Origin: Batillaria attramentaria
Taxonomy: Eukaryota > Mollusca > Gastropoda > Batillariidae
DNA length: 64,000 nucleotides
Reading direction: 5' to 3'
Assembly (NCBI GenBank): GCA_018292915.2
Contig: JACVVK020000442.1
Coordinates: 387,501-451,500 of the forward strand
The notes under the pieces are model-generated. The model worked only from the letters and a program-made list of their open reading frames with translations. It was not told where the DNA came from and did not search any database. Shown here one piece after another: positions 28,361 through 40,321 of this stretch (positions are counted from its first letter, which is position 1; each line of letters opens with the position of its first letter). The translations under genes were made by a program, and so were the position numbers.

Positions 28361-29104
28361 TTATTATTATGAAAGAAAGGATACGCCCTTCAACCAGAAG
28401 AGGACTTTTATGAACACTTTCCTGCAATGTAAATGTTTCCACAGTTTTGACGACTGATCACAGGTAACGTCCTGTGTTTGAAATCTGAGCATGCACACGG
28501 CTTTCTGTTGTCCTTGTAGTAACGTTTCAAGTTTTTCAGTGGTTGTTGTTGCTAAGAAAGGGATTCTCTCTCCACACAAACAAACCGAAATCCAGAAAAC
28601 TTGAACACCACCAAGACTGAGCAGCATCGGAAATGTTCTTGGATTTGTTTGTTATCGTGACAGAAAGAAGCTGTTTATCAACCGGTTTATCAACGACTTT
28701 CATGAACACGTTACCACAATTTAAGGCGTGTCCACGCTTCTGTTTCAAACACACTTATGTGGCTTTGCATGAGAGCAATCGTATTCAAAACTAGCACCTG
28801 AAAAAACCCTCGCCATCATGCAGAAGTTTGAATGGTAGAGCAGCTTGAACGGTTCCACAAACGGCGCGTCCTGGTAAAGGAAACAGGATGTCGCAAAGCT
28901 AGCACAGACCGCCTACGGCGGAAGACAGCACCACACCAGGTTGCCTGACGACGGGGTGTAGAACAACAGTGAAATACTGGCGAGGAGACAAAAAAAAAAA
29001 AAAAAAAAGCGAGAGAAGTGCAGGCAGGACTGTGTATGCACAGTCACACTGCTATATAGATAATAACAGATGCCAACGCAGAAAAAAAGGGATATAGCGT
29101 TTTT
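28361..29104. other. Spacer with a ~170-bp diverged direct repeat
   Basis: TTTATGAACACTTTCCTGCA… and TTTGAAATCTGAGCATGCAC (28405-28500) resemble TTTCATGAACACGTTACCAC… and TTTCAAACACACTTATGTGG (28695-28765). No gene is recognised. Confidence 0.4.
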
Positions 29105-32100
29105 ATGTTGTTTCCATAGTAATGGAAACAACATCATAGGACGGGCTAAATTTTCCACGTTCATGGGCAAGCATCTGTGGTACAAACGCACGTCACTGCC
29201 GATCTCCCGCAGAGACGATTATGCAAGTGTAACTCTGACAATGACGTAAGAAAACGTGCGTCATCGATGCTGGCATGTATGGTGCGTCGAACGCGCTTCT
29301 CCTCCTCAGTGAGTGCCGTCTGTGTGTATGTGTGTGTGTGTGTGGATTGTGTCCGGGCCAGTTTCTTCGAAAATGCTCAACCGAATGGCTTCAAATTTGG
29401 GGTATCCAAATATATTAAAATGTTACATTAGAGGAACCAAGCGTGTGATGATTGCTTGAGTGATTTGGGAGTTATCGCCCTTTTGAGACAAGTTGGTTGT
29501 CTTTCGTTTACAGGCGTAATATTTATTTAAATCACTCAATTTTTTGGCAGTAGATAGCTTGAATACGGACTCTGAACAGAGTCACTACTAGAAAATGGTC
29601 GCTCTTATAGTTTTCATGTAAACCGAGCCTGAGTTGACATTGCATGTGAACCCATTTCAGATGCCTATTTCTCCGAAAATGCTGAACCGATCGATTTCAA
29701 ATTTGGGGTTTCTAAATGAATCAAGATTGTTGAATAGAAGGCCCGATCCAGGTACGATTGCACACATGATTTGCGAGTTATCGCTCTTTTCGGAAAAAGT
29801 GGCGTTCTGGCGTTTAAAGGCGTAATATTTACCTAAACCACTCCATTTTTGGCGCACTTGTGTAACAAAGTGAGTCTATGTAATAACCCTCCGTCGTCTG
29901 TCTGTCTGTGTGTCTGTGTGTGTGTGTGTCTGTGTGTCCGCAGTAAACCTTAACATTGGCCTTTTCTCAGAATCTACAAACAGCAGAGACACCAAAATTA
30001 ATCTGCTGATAGACAGCCATAAGACCTTTCAAAATATACCATAATTATTGACCTTGACCCAAGGTCAAGGTCACTAAAGCTGTCTGTTTGGAAAGTTTAA
30101 ATTGGCATTTTCTCAGAATCTAGAAAAGCCAGAGACATCAAACTTTGCATGATGATGGACATTGACAATACCTTTACCGGCCTGTCTATATTTAGTGACT
30201 TTGAGTCAAGGTCAAGGCCATGCAAGTTGTTTTGCGGAAAGCCTGATGAAACCTTAACATTGGCATTTTCTCAGAAACAATGAACAGCAGATGCACCAAA
30301 CTTGACACGCTGGTAGTCAGCCGTAAAACCTTTCAAAAAATACCATAGTGATTGACCTTGACCCAAGGTCAAGGTCACTAAAGCTGTCTGTTTGGAAATT
30401 TTACATTGGCATTTTCTCAGAGTCTAAAAAAGCCAGAGACATCAAACTCTGCATGGTGATGGACATTGACAACATCTTTACTGACATACCTGTACTTAGT
30501 GACTTCTAGTCAAGGTCAAGGCCACACAAGCTGTTTTGCGGAAAACCTTCCGAAACCTTAACATTGGCCTTTTCTCAGAAACAATGAACATCAGAGACAC
30601 CAAACTCGGCACGCTGATAGACAACCATAAGACCTTTCAAAACATACCATAACGATTGACCTTGCGTGCGTCAAGGTCACTAAAGTTGTCTGTTAGGAAA
30701 TATTACATTGGCAATTTTTAAGAATCTAGGAAAGCCAGAGACATCAAACTTTGCTAGATGATAGACATTGACAACACCTTCACTGACATACCTGTATTCA
30801 GTGACTTTGAATCAAGGTCAAGGCTACACAAGCAGTTTTGCGGAAAACCTTCGAAAACCTTAACATTTGCAGTCTCTCAGAAACAATAAACAGCAGTAGC
30901 ACCAAACCTGGCTTGCTGATAAACAGTAGTAAGAACTTTCAAGAAATACCATTTTGAATAACCTTGACTAAAGGTCAAGGTCATCAATAGCTGTCGCATT
31001 GGAAATTAAAATTGCCGTTTTCTCAAAATGTAGGGGAACCAGAGGCATCAAACTTTGCATGATGATAGACATTGACAAAACCTGTACTGGCATGCTTGTA
31101 TTCAATTTCCTTGAGTCAAGGTCAAGGCCATTCAACATGTTTTGCGGAGACTTTAACGTTAGCATTTTCTTGGAAACAACAAACAGCAGATGCACCAAAC
31201 AAGGGACAATAAAAGACAGCAATGAGACCTATGCACACATACCCATTCGAATGACCTTGGCTCAAGGTCAAGGTCATTACAGCTGTCTGTTGTGAAATTT
31301 TACATTACCACTTGTACAGAAACTACAAAAACTAGAGCTGTCAAACTTGGCATAATGATAATTACTGATAAGCTCTTCACTTACAGATCTCATTTGAATG
31401 ACCTTGACCTAAGGTCAAGGTCACTGAAGCTGTCCTGGGAAAACTGTTGTATCGCCATTTGCCGTTTTCTTAGGAACTATGAACACAAGAGACACCCTAC
31501 TTCAGGATAGCTAGTGATAAGAGCTTTACAAACATACTCTTTTGAATGACCTTGACCCATCTCACAAGTGAGCCAAGGAAGCTTTGCTCCTCTAGTTTGG
31601 ACATAGATAGCATGAATACGAACTCTCAACTGAGTGAATTTTGGAGGTTGTCGCTTTTGGCGTAAGCCGTACCTGATGAAAGTGCTGGTGAACACACTTT
31701 AGATCTCAAAATCGCTCCTACTATACATAGATAATGAGCCTGGGGTGCCATAAAAAATATACAAAAAATTAGAAAAATTCACTGCAGCTGTTATCGTCAG
31801 TTGACTCGAAAATTTGTACTCACAGCACATTTCCTCTACAAGCCACACGCCTCACAAACATCGAAGAAGAGACGCACGCGCACTGACGTAAAGTAAGTGC
31901 GTCATGTTTGATTGACGTGATGCTGTTTTTTCTTGGGGGTGTCTCGCCACTTTCTTTCCGAATTCCTCTGTTTGGAGACGTGGTGTATTTTACTTCTACT
32001 ATGTCGCCATCTTCGTGCAATCGCAGAGAAGACACGGGATACAACAGAATACAACTCCAATACTTTATGAACAGAATATGCACGGAGAACAAATTCATGA

Positions 32101-32363
32101 AAGAAGAACCCAGAACGCTGTGCAGGGCTGCTTACGTACTGAACAGGTCAGATCTAGAACATTTCTCAACTTACTGGAAGGTTCGAAATCTTTCCAAGGT
32201 GACGTTATCTACTGACGTTACTGCACCAGCATGTTCTGGGCTGGTCTAGAAATTATTTTGCATCGAAATGCAGTATCTTTTCGCGATCTCTACAACTTGA
32301 CATGTGGAAAGCGGGAAATTCAGTGGGTTTCGTTTTTGCCACTGACTCACACTCAGAAGCATA

Positions 32364-32426
<63 letters not shown>

Positions 32427-32953
32427 CGTGTGCGTGCGTGCGTGCGTGGGTCTAAGGCGAGAGAGAGAGAGAGAGGGTCTCTTCTGCGATACCAGTATAG
32501 TAAGCAATCGTCTGTCAGTCAGGTCTGCGGGAAGTAACTCTGTCAAAGGGGAACGACTTTATTACAAGAATTCATTCACCCATGTAGAACCTCGCATACG
32601 CCAAAAAGTTTGTGACGTCAACCAGCTAGGCGAGCTCACACGACCTCATGTGTTTGGGGTTTTGCAAGTGCATAGAGGCACGGAAAGGGTTTCCAGTACA
32701 TGTACTTTCTTTATGTCAGCATGCTTGATGTCAGAGAGCTTGCGTTCGTGTGCGCGCGGGCTGCATACATAAGACATAAGACATTTATTAAATTTCCAAA
32801 AGAGAAACATTGCTTTGTGGTCTCTCATAAAAACATAAAACATGCCAAACACTCACTCGTACGGCCATGCACATACATGACACAACGACTACGACTGTGA
32901 CTACAGCAGGTCATTGAATGGAAACAACATATTGGGCTGGTGGCCATCTTGTT
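29105..32953 (+). mobile_element. Rolling-circle-like element, family 2, copy 1 (interrupted by a family 1 element)
   Basis: The left end is ATGTTGTTTCCAT followed at once by its inverse ATGGAAACAACAT. A second ATGGAAACAACAT lies near the right end, followed by GGCTGGTGGCC and CATCTTGTT. Inside are a (TG)n tract and diverged repeats with the core TTCAAATTTGGGGT (29390 and 29697). About 2.1 kb remains if the nested element at 29848-31595 is removed, close to the size of copy 2. Confidence 0.6.
29848..31595 (+). mobile_element. Pearl/Helentron-like non-autonomous element, copy 2 (family 1)
   Basis: Same ends (GGCGCACTTGTGTAAC at the left; CACAAGTGAGCCAAGGAAGC and CTCCTCTAG at the right), the same microsatellite and the same core repeats as copy 1. 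It is nested in the family 2 element at 29105-32953. The related element at 43752 has the uninterrupted site CACTCCATTTTTGGGACATA (44511-44530). Confidence 0.75.
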
Positions 32954-33319
32954 TAAAATAACGGGATTTGTGTTAGCTTGCATACGTCCCTCCTACCGTC
33001 TACGTTTCCAGTCAAATATATCGTATGGTGTGGTGTGGTGTGGTGTGGTGTGGTGTGGTATGATACGGTATGGTATGGTACGAGTGGCTATGTGTATGAG
33101 CACATTATGTCTGGCTCTTCTGAGACGCAAGTCTGGAGAACAAAGCTTTGCAAGCCTGCTGCTGCTGCTAATCGCTACTTTATGTGCAAACCTCCACCCT
33201 GCTACACATTAACATCGTTTTACGAACAACCTTGAACTTCCCAACTCCCTGCAACCCTCATTCTCACCTTTTCCCCCCATACAGTTTGTTGTTGTTGTTG
33301 TTATTGTTGTTTTGTTTTG

Positions 33320-33369
<50 letters not shown>
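32954..33369. other. Spacer with (GTGTG/GTATG)n and (CA)n repeats
   Basis: A GTGTG pentamer run at 33027-33085 and (CA)n at 33324-33369. The latter marks the left edge of duplication unit B. Confidence 0.6.
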
Positions 33370-33371
<2 letters not shown>

Positions 33372-33574
33372 GTGCTTACAAGTGCAAGGCCTGTTTTCCA
33401 GATAATAGACACTATTTTTCAGTCCAGAGGTTGTTCTAGGCACACCAAAGATCCAAGACAGCGATCTGCAGGTTGTCTCCAGTCACGACGTGAGTCACCG
33501 TTGTTATAGGCACAGGAGTGGGCTTGAATGTAGCGTAATAGTTTCCGTCTACATATACCTGTAATGAGCCACAA

Positions 33575-34068
33575 GTACAGGTACAACCCTGTTCCGGGTC
33601 CGTCGACAACTATTGGCCCCTACGACGACGGCCAAGTCCGAGACCGAGCCGAACGAGGTGATAAGGAAAAAACAAAAATACTCGGTGACAAGGAAAGTGG
33701 ACAGTTGCATACCCGTGCATACACAGTCCCGCAGCATGCATGCATTTTTCGTGGCAGCTGTGTGCTCTGCCACGAAATAATGCGTGATTGTTGCGGCAAG
33801 GGAGACAACTCATGCAGGCAATAATCCGGAAACAGGCTGAGAATGTACTGTGCTGGTGAATGCGACAGTTTTCATCGCTTCTGTGCACACCGTGAAATAA
33901 CACGGGGACCTCAAAGTTGTTCGCAACTGTCCAGTTTCCTTGTCACCGAGTATTTTTGTTCTTTTCCTTCGGCTCGGTCTCGGTTAGCCCGACTTGGCCG
34001 TCGTCGCAGGGGCCTAGAGTTATCGACGGACCCGGAACAGGGTTGGTACAGGTATAGACACAGGTAAG
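33575..34068. mobile_element. Foldback element in intron 4 of copy B
   Basis: Duplicate of the element at 17370-17865, with the same inverted arms. Confidence 0.65.
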
Positions 34069-34419
34069 ATGGCCAAGGGATGAAAAGGTTAAATGTTTAA
34101 TCCCTGAAACTGGAGGCAGTTGATAGGAGAGACAGGAAACAGCGGGGAATCATTGTCGCGGTCTTGCTACGCATGCTTTGTTTGATAAACTACTTGTTCC
34201 GACATTCTCAGTTTGTTTTTTAGTGGTTATTTGTAGTGTTTAGTTTTGTAGGTTTGATTGAGTGTGAAGTTCGAATATACAGATTTGTAGTCATTTTCTC
34301 GTAATACCCCCCCCCCCCCCCAGCCGAAAACTCTACACATTTCAATATCCGACGTTTGAAAATTACAGCTTGATTAATTTCATTAATTTTTCCCTGTGTG
34401 TGACATTAATTCTTTCACC

Positions 34420-34575
34420 TTACTGATTCATGTTTTCAAAATTCTTGTGCAATGCAGCTTCCAAGCCAAACGTTGGTTTGTCAAAAGTTTTCCGAGTCAA
34501 TGAGCCCGCGGTGATGATCCCAAGAGGGATACTATAGGCGGTCCCCCACCGAGTCTCCCCTAGCCACTGCCGTTT
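34420..34575 (-). other. Second copy of the exon-like open frame, downstream of exon B2
   Basis: Same acceptor, frame, length (52 codons with stop) and donor-like GTAAGG as at 18088. One visible amino-acid change is SIPLG for SIPLE. Confidence 0.3.
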
Positions 34576-34694
34576 CTGAAACCAAACCAAACTAAAGCAA
34601 AAACAGTACGGGACCACCAGCACCGCCGCCGCCACTTACGCAGCCACCACCACCACAACCACTACCAACAACTAATGACTGCGAAGTGGTTACA

Positions 34695-35050
34695 AGTTAT
34701 TGACTCAACCGTAAACTTCAAGAACAATTTTGTCTTTATTGACTCAGCCGTAGACTTCAAGAACAATTTTGTCTTTATTGACTCAACCGTAGACTTCAAG
34801 AACAATTTTGTCTGTATTGACTCAGCCGTAGACTTCAAGAACAATTTTGTCTTTATTGACTCAACCGTAGACTTCAAGAACAATTTTGTCTTTATTGACT
34901 CAACCGTAGACTTCAAGAACAATTTTGTCTTTATTGACTCAACCGTAGACTTCAAGAACAATTTTGTCTTTATTGACTCAACCGTAGACTTCAAGAACAG
35001 TTTTGTCTTTATTGACTCAACCGTAGACTTCAAGAACAATTTTGAAACGT
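34695..35050. repeat. 39-bp minisatellite, unit B2
   Basis: About nine units of the same 39-bp repeat, next to exon B2. Confidence 0.9.
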
Positions 35051-35141
35051 GAATGTCGTGTTACCGTTTCGGCCTTGTCAGTGGAAGACCCACCGCGTGA
35101 CGTAGGTAACAGGACAAAGACGAACAAACAGAAACATTCAC

Positions 35142-35361
35142 CTCAAACCTGTCTTCCCCGGTGGCTCGGGTCTCCATCCGAAACTGCTGCCCGGCAACGA
35201 AGGGGAATGGAGGGTTGGGATGCTGCAGGACTACTGTATTAGCATCCCATCCGTTGATGTTGGAATCCAAGACGGTCACGCGATGATATGGACCCGTGTT
35301 CATGCGTGGGTTCACATGGAACACTATACCCCCTCCATCTCTTGCAAGGTTGACTGTGATT
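35142..35361 (-). CDS. Copy B galectin core exon, second copy (B2)
   Basis: The exon is again 220 bp with the same splice sites as B1. It differs at several residues (PYHRVTVLDS for PFYRVTYLDS, HPNPP for HPSPP, QFRMETRATG for QFWMEIRATG), so it has diverged from B1 more at the protein level than expected for a very recent copy. Entry is phase 2 and exit phase 0, so B1 and B2 cannot be spliced together without shifting the frame. Only one can be used per transcript. Confidence 0.75.
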
Positions 35362-36267
35362 CTTGGCAAAGACAGATACAGACAGAATCGAGATTAACCA
35401 ACAACAAAACCACACATTAACTGCATTTACTGGATCATACTTACTGATAAGTGTAAACCACGCTGAAAATGACTGTACTAAGGTCGTTGATACGAGCATC
35501 GTTTCTGAATATCGAATCCTGCATCCTGATTATTATTGTACATAATATTCATTTTATCTCAGTACGTCTCCATTCAGACTGAAACCCTCACTAAATACCA
35601 GCATTCACGTAAACAGTGCCATCAAAGCGCAACAATAATTGTCCGCTGGTAAAGATTTTGCCCAAACGAAAAGTGGTCGGATATTCAAGACTTCGTTTCA
35701 AATCGAATCATATGACACACAAGTCTCTGCTTTTCTAAAAAAAATTCGCCATTTTTAAAAATGGCGCTGGGTGTAAGCAGTCACATTTTCACGCCCCGCC
35801 GAAAAGGGACTGCACTCTGGAGTCTACGTCGCAGGGGCGTAGAGTTATCGACGGACCCGGAACAGAGTTGGTACAGGTATAGACACAGGTAAGATGGCCA
35901 AGGGATGAAAAGGTTAAATGTTTAATCCCTGAAACTGGAGGCAGTTGATAGGAGAGACAGGAAACAGCGGGGAATCATTGTCGCGGTCTTGCTGCGCATG
36001 CTTTGTTTGATAAACTACTTTTTGTGCATCCGTTCCGACATTCTCAGTTTGTTTTTTAGTGGTTATTTGTAGTGTTTAGTTTTGTAGGTTTGATTGAGTG
36101 TGAAGTTCGAATTTACAGATTTGTAGCCATTTTCTCTTAATATCGCACCCCCCCCCCCCCCCCCCCCCAGCTGAAAACTCTACAACATTTCAATATCCGA
36201 CGTTTGAAAATTACAGCTTGATTAATTTCATTAATTTTTCCCTGTGTGTGACATTAATTCTTTCACC

Positions 36268-36423
36268 TTACTGATTCATGTTTTCAAAATTCTTGTGCAA
36301 TGCAGCTTCCAAGCAAAACGTTGGTTTGTCAAAAGTTTTCCGAGTCAATGAGCCCGCGGTGATGATCCCAAGAGGGATACTATAGGCGGTCCCCCACCGA
36401 GTCTCCCCTAGCCACTGTCGTTT
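36268..36423 (-). other. Third copy of the exon-like open frame, downstream of exon B1
   Basis: Same frame and borders as the other two copies, with SIPLG and PTFCLEAAL in place of PTFGLEAAL. It remains open. Confidence 0.3.
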
Positions 36424-36539
36424 CTGAAACCAAACCAAACTAAAGCAAAAACAGTACGGGACCACCAGCACCGCCGCCGCCACTTACGCAGCCACCACCA
36501 CCACAACCACTACCAACAACAATAACATCGACAACTAAT

Positions 36540-36941
36540 AAATAATAATAATAATAATGAATATTGTATAGGCGCTTTAACCAATTTCATGAATCGGCTC
36601 AAAGCGCCGCCAACTGAACCCAACATGCACGCTCACGTGAATAACACGCATTCTCTCACACACTGAACATAAACACATTACAATCACGTGGTGCGAAGGG
36701 TCAGCTCAGCTATTTAAATATCGGAATTTTAGAATTAATTGTTTTTTCAAATTTGGTGGGCTGAACCTTTCCAAAGCAGAGGGGGAGGAAGCCGGAGTAC
36801 CCGGAGAGAACCCCCGACGATCGGCCCGAATGAACGGTGCCACATACGAGAAGGAAAAATTCTTTGCCCCGGGTGGGACTCCAACCCTTGACCTCTCGCA
36901 TTGGTGACAGGTCTCTTAACCACTAGACCACCGACCGCCCC
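36540..36941 (-). mobile_element. SINE-3 copy downstream of exon B1
   Basis: Same head, body and (ATT)n end as at 18357-18900, without the internal 3' duplication. The B2 unit lacks this element. Confidence 0.65.
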
Positions 36942-36984
36942 AACGCCAATACTAACGACAACATGTTCCCAACCGAACAATTTT

Positions 36985-37238
36985 GTCTTTATTGACTCAG
37001 GAAGAAAAAGAAACGGTAATGACTGCGAAGTGGTTACAAGTTTTTGACTCAACCATAGACTTCAGGAACAATTTTGTCTTTAGTAACTCAACCGTAGACT
37101 TCAAGAACAATTTTGTCTTTATTGACTCAACCGTAGACGTCAAGAACAATTTTGTCTTTATTGGCTCAACCGTAGACTTCAAGAACAATTTTGTCTTTAT
37201 TGACTCAACCGTAGACTTCAAGAACAATTTTGAAACGT
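36985..37238. repeat. 39-bp minisatellite, unit B1
   Basis: About five to six units of the same 39-bp repeat, next to exon B1. Confidence 0.9.
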
Positions 37239-37329
37239 GAATGTCGTGTTACCGTTTCGGCCTTGTCAGTGGAAGACCCACCGCGTGACGTAGGTAACAG
37301 GACAAAGACGAACAAACAGAAACATTCAC

Positions 37330-37549
37330 CTCAAACCTGTCTTCCCCGGTGGCTCGGATCTCCATCCAAAACTGCTGCCCGGCAACGAAGGGGAATGGAG
37401 GGCTGGGATGCTGCAGGACTACTGTATTGGCATCCCATCCGTTGATGTTGGAATCCAAGTAGGTCACGCGATAAAATGGACCCGTGTTCATGCGTGGGTT
37501 CACGTGGAACACTATACCCCCTCCATCTCTTGCAAGGTTGACTGTGATT
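37330..37549 (-). CDS. Copy B galectin core exon, first copy (B1)
   Basis: The exon is 220 bp with an acceptor ending CCAAG and donor GAG|GTGAAT. It carries FHVNPRMNTGPFYRVTYLDS and PFPFVAGQQFWMEIRATGED. It sits downstream of exon 3 (38356) at the same spacing as in copy A, so it is the positional orthologue of exon 4. Confidence 0.8.
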
Positions 37550-37738
37550 CTTGGCAAAGACAGATACAGACAGAATCGAGATTAACCAACAACAAAACCA
37601 CACAGTAACTGCATTTACTGGATCATACTTACTGATAAAGTGTAAACCACGCTGAAAATGACTGTACTAAGGTCGTTGATACGAGCATCGTTTTTTTTTT
37701 TTTGTTTGTTTTTTTTTTTTTTTTTGGGGGGGGGGGGG

Positions 37739-38204
37739 GGGGGTAAGGGGGGTTTGCTGCCCCAACTCTTTGCGAGCTCCAGTGGTGTTCCTCCCAGGTC
37801 ATGGGTGGAATCCACGGAGGGCCCGAAAGCTGGGGATTCATTATTATTATTATTATTATTCATGATGATGGAGATGAGGATGATGGTAAGATGATGCTAT
37901 GGATGTCCGTGTGGTTTGCGACTGCGGGACAGGGTCGCATTCCACGCTTCCTGTCATAAATATCCCGGCGTTAACCAGGCCTGGGAACTACTGCAGGCCG
38001 TGTAATCATCCACATCATGCGACGTGTCAAAGTCGCCCCCGCGAAGTGGGTGAATCACGGCTGTGTGGCAACAGCCTCCCAATTGGGCCCAATCGCTCTG
38101 GGTAGGAGCCGATCTAGGTAGAAAAAATCCCACTTGCCTCGGCTGGGACTCGAACCCGGGTCTCCCTGTCCATGGTCCGAAGTGCGAACCACTGTACTAC
38201 GAGG
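37739..38204 (-). mobile_element. SINE-2 copy in intron 3 of copy B
   Basis: Duplicate of the element at 19758-20219, brought along by the segmental duplication. Confidence 0.7.
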
Positions 38205-38871
38205 GAAATGTTTTGCACTGCGGCCTGCAGCCTTGGGATGTAGTTTTTTTTTTCTGTGACCTCCCTCGGGCTACAAAAACTATTCTGCCTTCAAAACCCA
38301 ACCGTTCACAGTATATGGCTTGTAAAATGGTACAAATAATGATAATTTTTCTTACTGGGAATCGGCAATAGGAGTGGCAGTCAGACAGGCGGACCAGCCG
38401 ACAGCTGGCACACGGGGAACTGGGTAGGCGTTGACTGACGAGGGCTGCAATAAAACGTGAACGAAATAATACAAGCAAGAAAAAAAGTGTGTGTGTACTC
38501 TCTTGAGACAAGATTTTCCGGTTTGATTTAAGCCCCCCTCCACCCCCCCCCCTCCTTGCTCTCTCTCTCTCTCTCTCTTTCCAGGATCACTTTGGATTTT
38601 TTCCTTTTTGCTGTATTCTATTTGTTTGCTCTCTCTCTCTCTCTCTCTCCCCTGTCTGCATACTTGTTTTATTTGGTTTTCTTTCGTTTTTGTAGTGTAG
38701 TTTTGTTGTTGTCATTTAATGTAGCAAGGATAAGTTGTAAGATAAGCACTTGTGCTTAACACTTACACCCTTGTAAAATAAAGTTCATTCATTCATTCAT
38801 TCATTCATTCTCTCTCTCTCTCTCTCTATCTATCTCTCTCTCTCTCTCTCAATCTCTCTCTCTCTCCCTCT

Positions 38872-38960
<89 letters not shown>

Positions 38961-39027
38961 AATGGGTAAGGAACTGGCAAATATATACATGATGAGTTCA
39001 AACAGCAGTCAAAAGAAAAAGAAATAC

Positions 39028-39230
39028 CGTCACGTTTCTCCAGATTCTCTGTTTGCACTCCCCCGTCTCCCACACTCCTGTTGCCGAGCAACGTGCTAAC
39101 TGAACGCTACCGATATAGTCGGTAGGACACACGGGTTCCACTGGCGTCACAGACTCTAGTGACGTCAGGGTCCTCTCCCACGTCACATTTGTCGTGACGA
39201 TAGGAGCTTCAGACTCACTGCAAAGTGGGG
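39028..39230 (-). CDS. Copy B exon 2, CCP/sushi-like, open
   Basis: The exon is 203 bp, the same length as in copy A. It runs from an acceptor after ATTCCAG to the donor ACG|GTATTT. It encodes APLCSESEAPIVTTNVTWER at the start and CKQRIWRNVT at the end. The sequence differs from copy A at a few positions only (for example Ser for Thr in DYIGSVQLARC). It would be phase 1 in and phase 0 out. Confidence 0.75.
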
Positions 39231-40321
39231 CTGGAATTAAGGGTAAATATGAAAACAAATTTACAAATCTGTCAAGAAGGAGATATTTAAAGGCAGCTTC
39301 ACTATGTATAACTAATATATGACGAGCAAACTAAAACTAATAAGAAAGGACACAATGCATAAAATTGATTCACCACTACTTTACCAACTAACTAGTCTGA
39401 GGTTATAAAACTGGTGGTTAAAAGTAGAAATCACGGTAACTAAATACACTAAATACTTCCCGCCGCTACACAAACACAGAGGTAAGTGAATTCTTCATAG
39501 CAGCCAACTGACTTGAAAAATGCAATAATTCTACTTTTAACCAGATTTTTCCCTCATTATAAATGGGATAGTCTCAAAATAAAACAGGTGCAAAATTCAC
39601 TTTAATTCTTACAGTAACTGTGCTTGTATAAAACTGAAGATGGCAGTCGATATCTCACCTTCATCCATGTACCACTTGATATCCACTCCACCCACAGCAA
39701 CATCACCGTCCGTCGGGTGTAGGTAGCACGTGCCGGTCAGCTTGTCAAAAGCCCACAAGATACAGTGTGAGTGCTGGCGACATAGACGAGCGCAGTCAAT
39801 CCTGCCTCGGAATCAATGACGTCTCGTGTTGCGTGGAGATGCCAAGATGATGTCGCGCTGTTTGCATGAACGTTTGATGTCATCAGCCAAAGTAAATACG
39901 TTGTTAGCGCTTTAAGAGACGACATTTTGTGGAAGTCGACCGTCACGCCACCGTATCTCAGTCTTACTTGTAGGTCGGTATCTAGTTTGAAGGCAGCTGA
40001 AAGCCGTTGCCACTTGGTAGTTATCGTGTACGTGTTTGCATTTTAGAAAGCTCTGCGAATGGCTGATCTGGGCTGAGTTTGTTTTGTTCGCGATATGTTC
40101 AAGCTCAACTGCACGCCGTTGCATGGACACGACTGAGTAGTCATGATGTCTCTCTCCTGTAATCGAGGGTCATGGATCCACCCATAGGGGGAAAAAATCA
40201 GCACATTAATATCTCTGTTGTGGTTGGACCAATATTTATATAATGATAGGACACAATTGACGCTGAATAACGCTCCATGAAAATATACACTTTACCACTA
40301 CAAGCTACAGTGCATGCGTAC

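Larger units (their letters stand above)
33436..39925 (-). pseudogene. Copy B: near-identical duplicate of copy A, broken in exon 1, with two copies of exon 4
   Basis: Exons on the - strand: 39925-39629 region (exon 1, donor at the same CTTCATCCATG context near 39659), 39230-39028 (CCP-like), 38444-38356 (galectin N), 37549-37330 (galectin core, B1), 35361-35142 (second galectin core, B2), 33558-33436 (galectin end, stop TAG). Exons 2-5 are open and the splice sites match copy A. Exon 1 lacks 19 bp that are present in copy A (between an AATC and a CTGCCTCGG, at about 39801-39805), which shifts the frame within the PAN domain and ends it after about 62 codons (stop at 39737). Full-length product from this copy is therefore not expected. 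An alternative downstream start seems unlikely, because it would lose the signal peptide. The 3.29-kb LINE lies about 390 bp upstream of the start codon. Confidence 0.8.

Noticed and set aside
34662..35052. 125-codon 13-residue-repeat proteins on both strands
   Set aside because: The frame is open only because the unit is 39 bp. The sequence is intronic between galectin exons.
35747..35766. Perfect 20-bp palindrome CGCCATTTTTAAAAATGGCG, and a similar one at 48708
   Set aside because: Striking, but AT-rich palindromes of this size occur by chance in repeats, and no associated feature was found.
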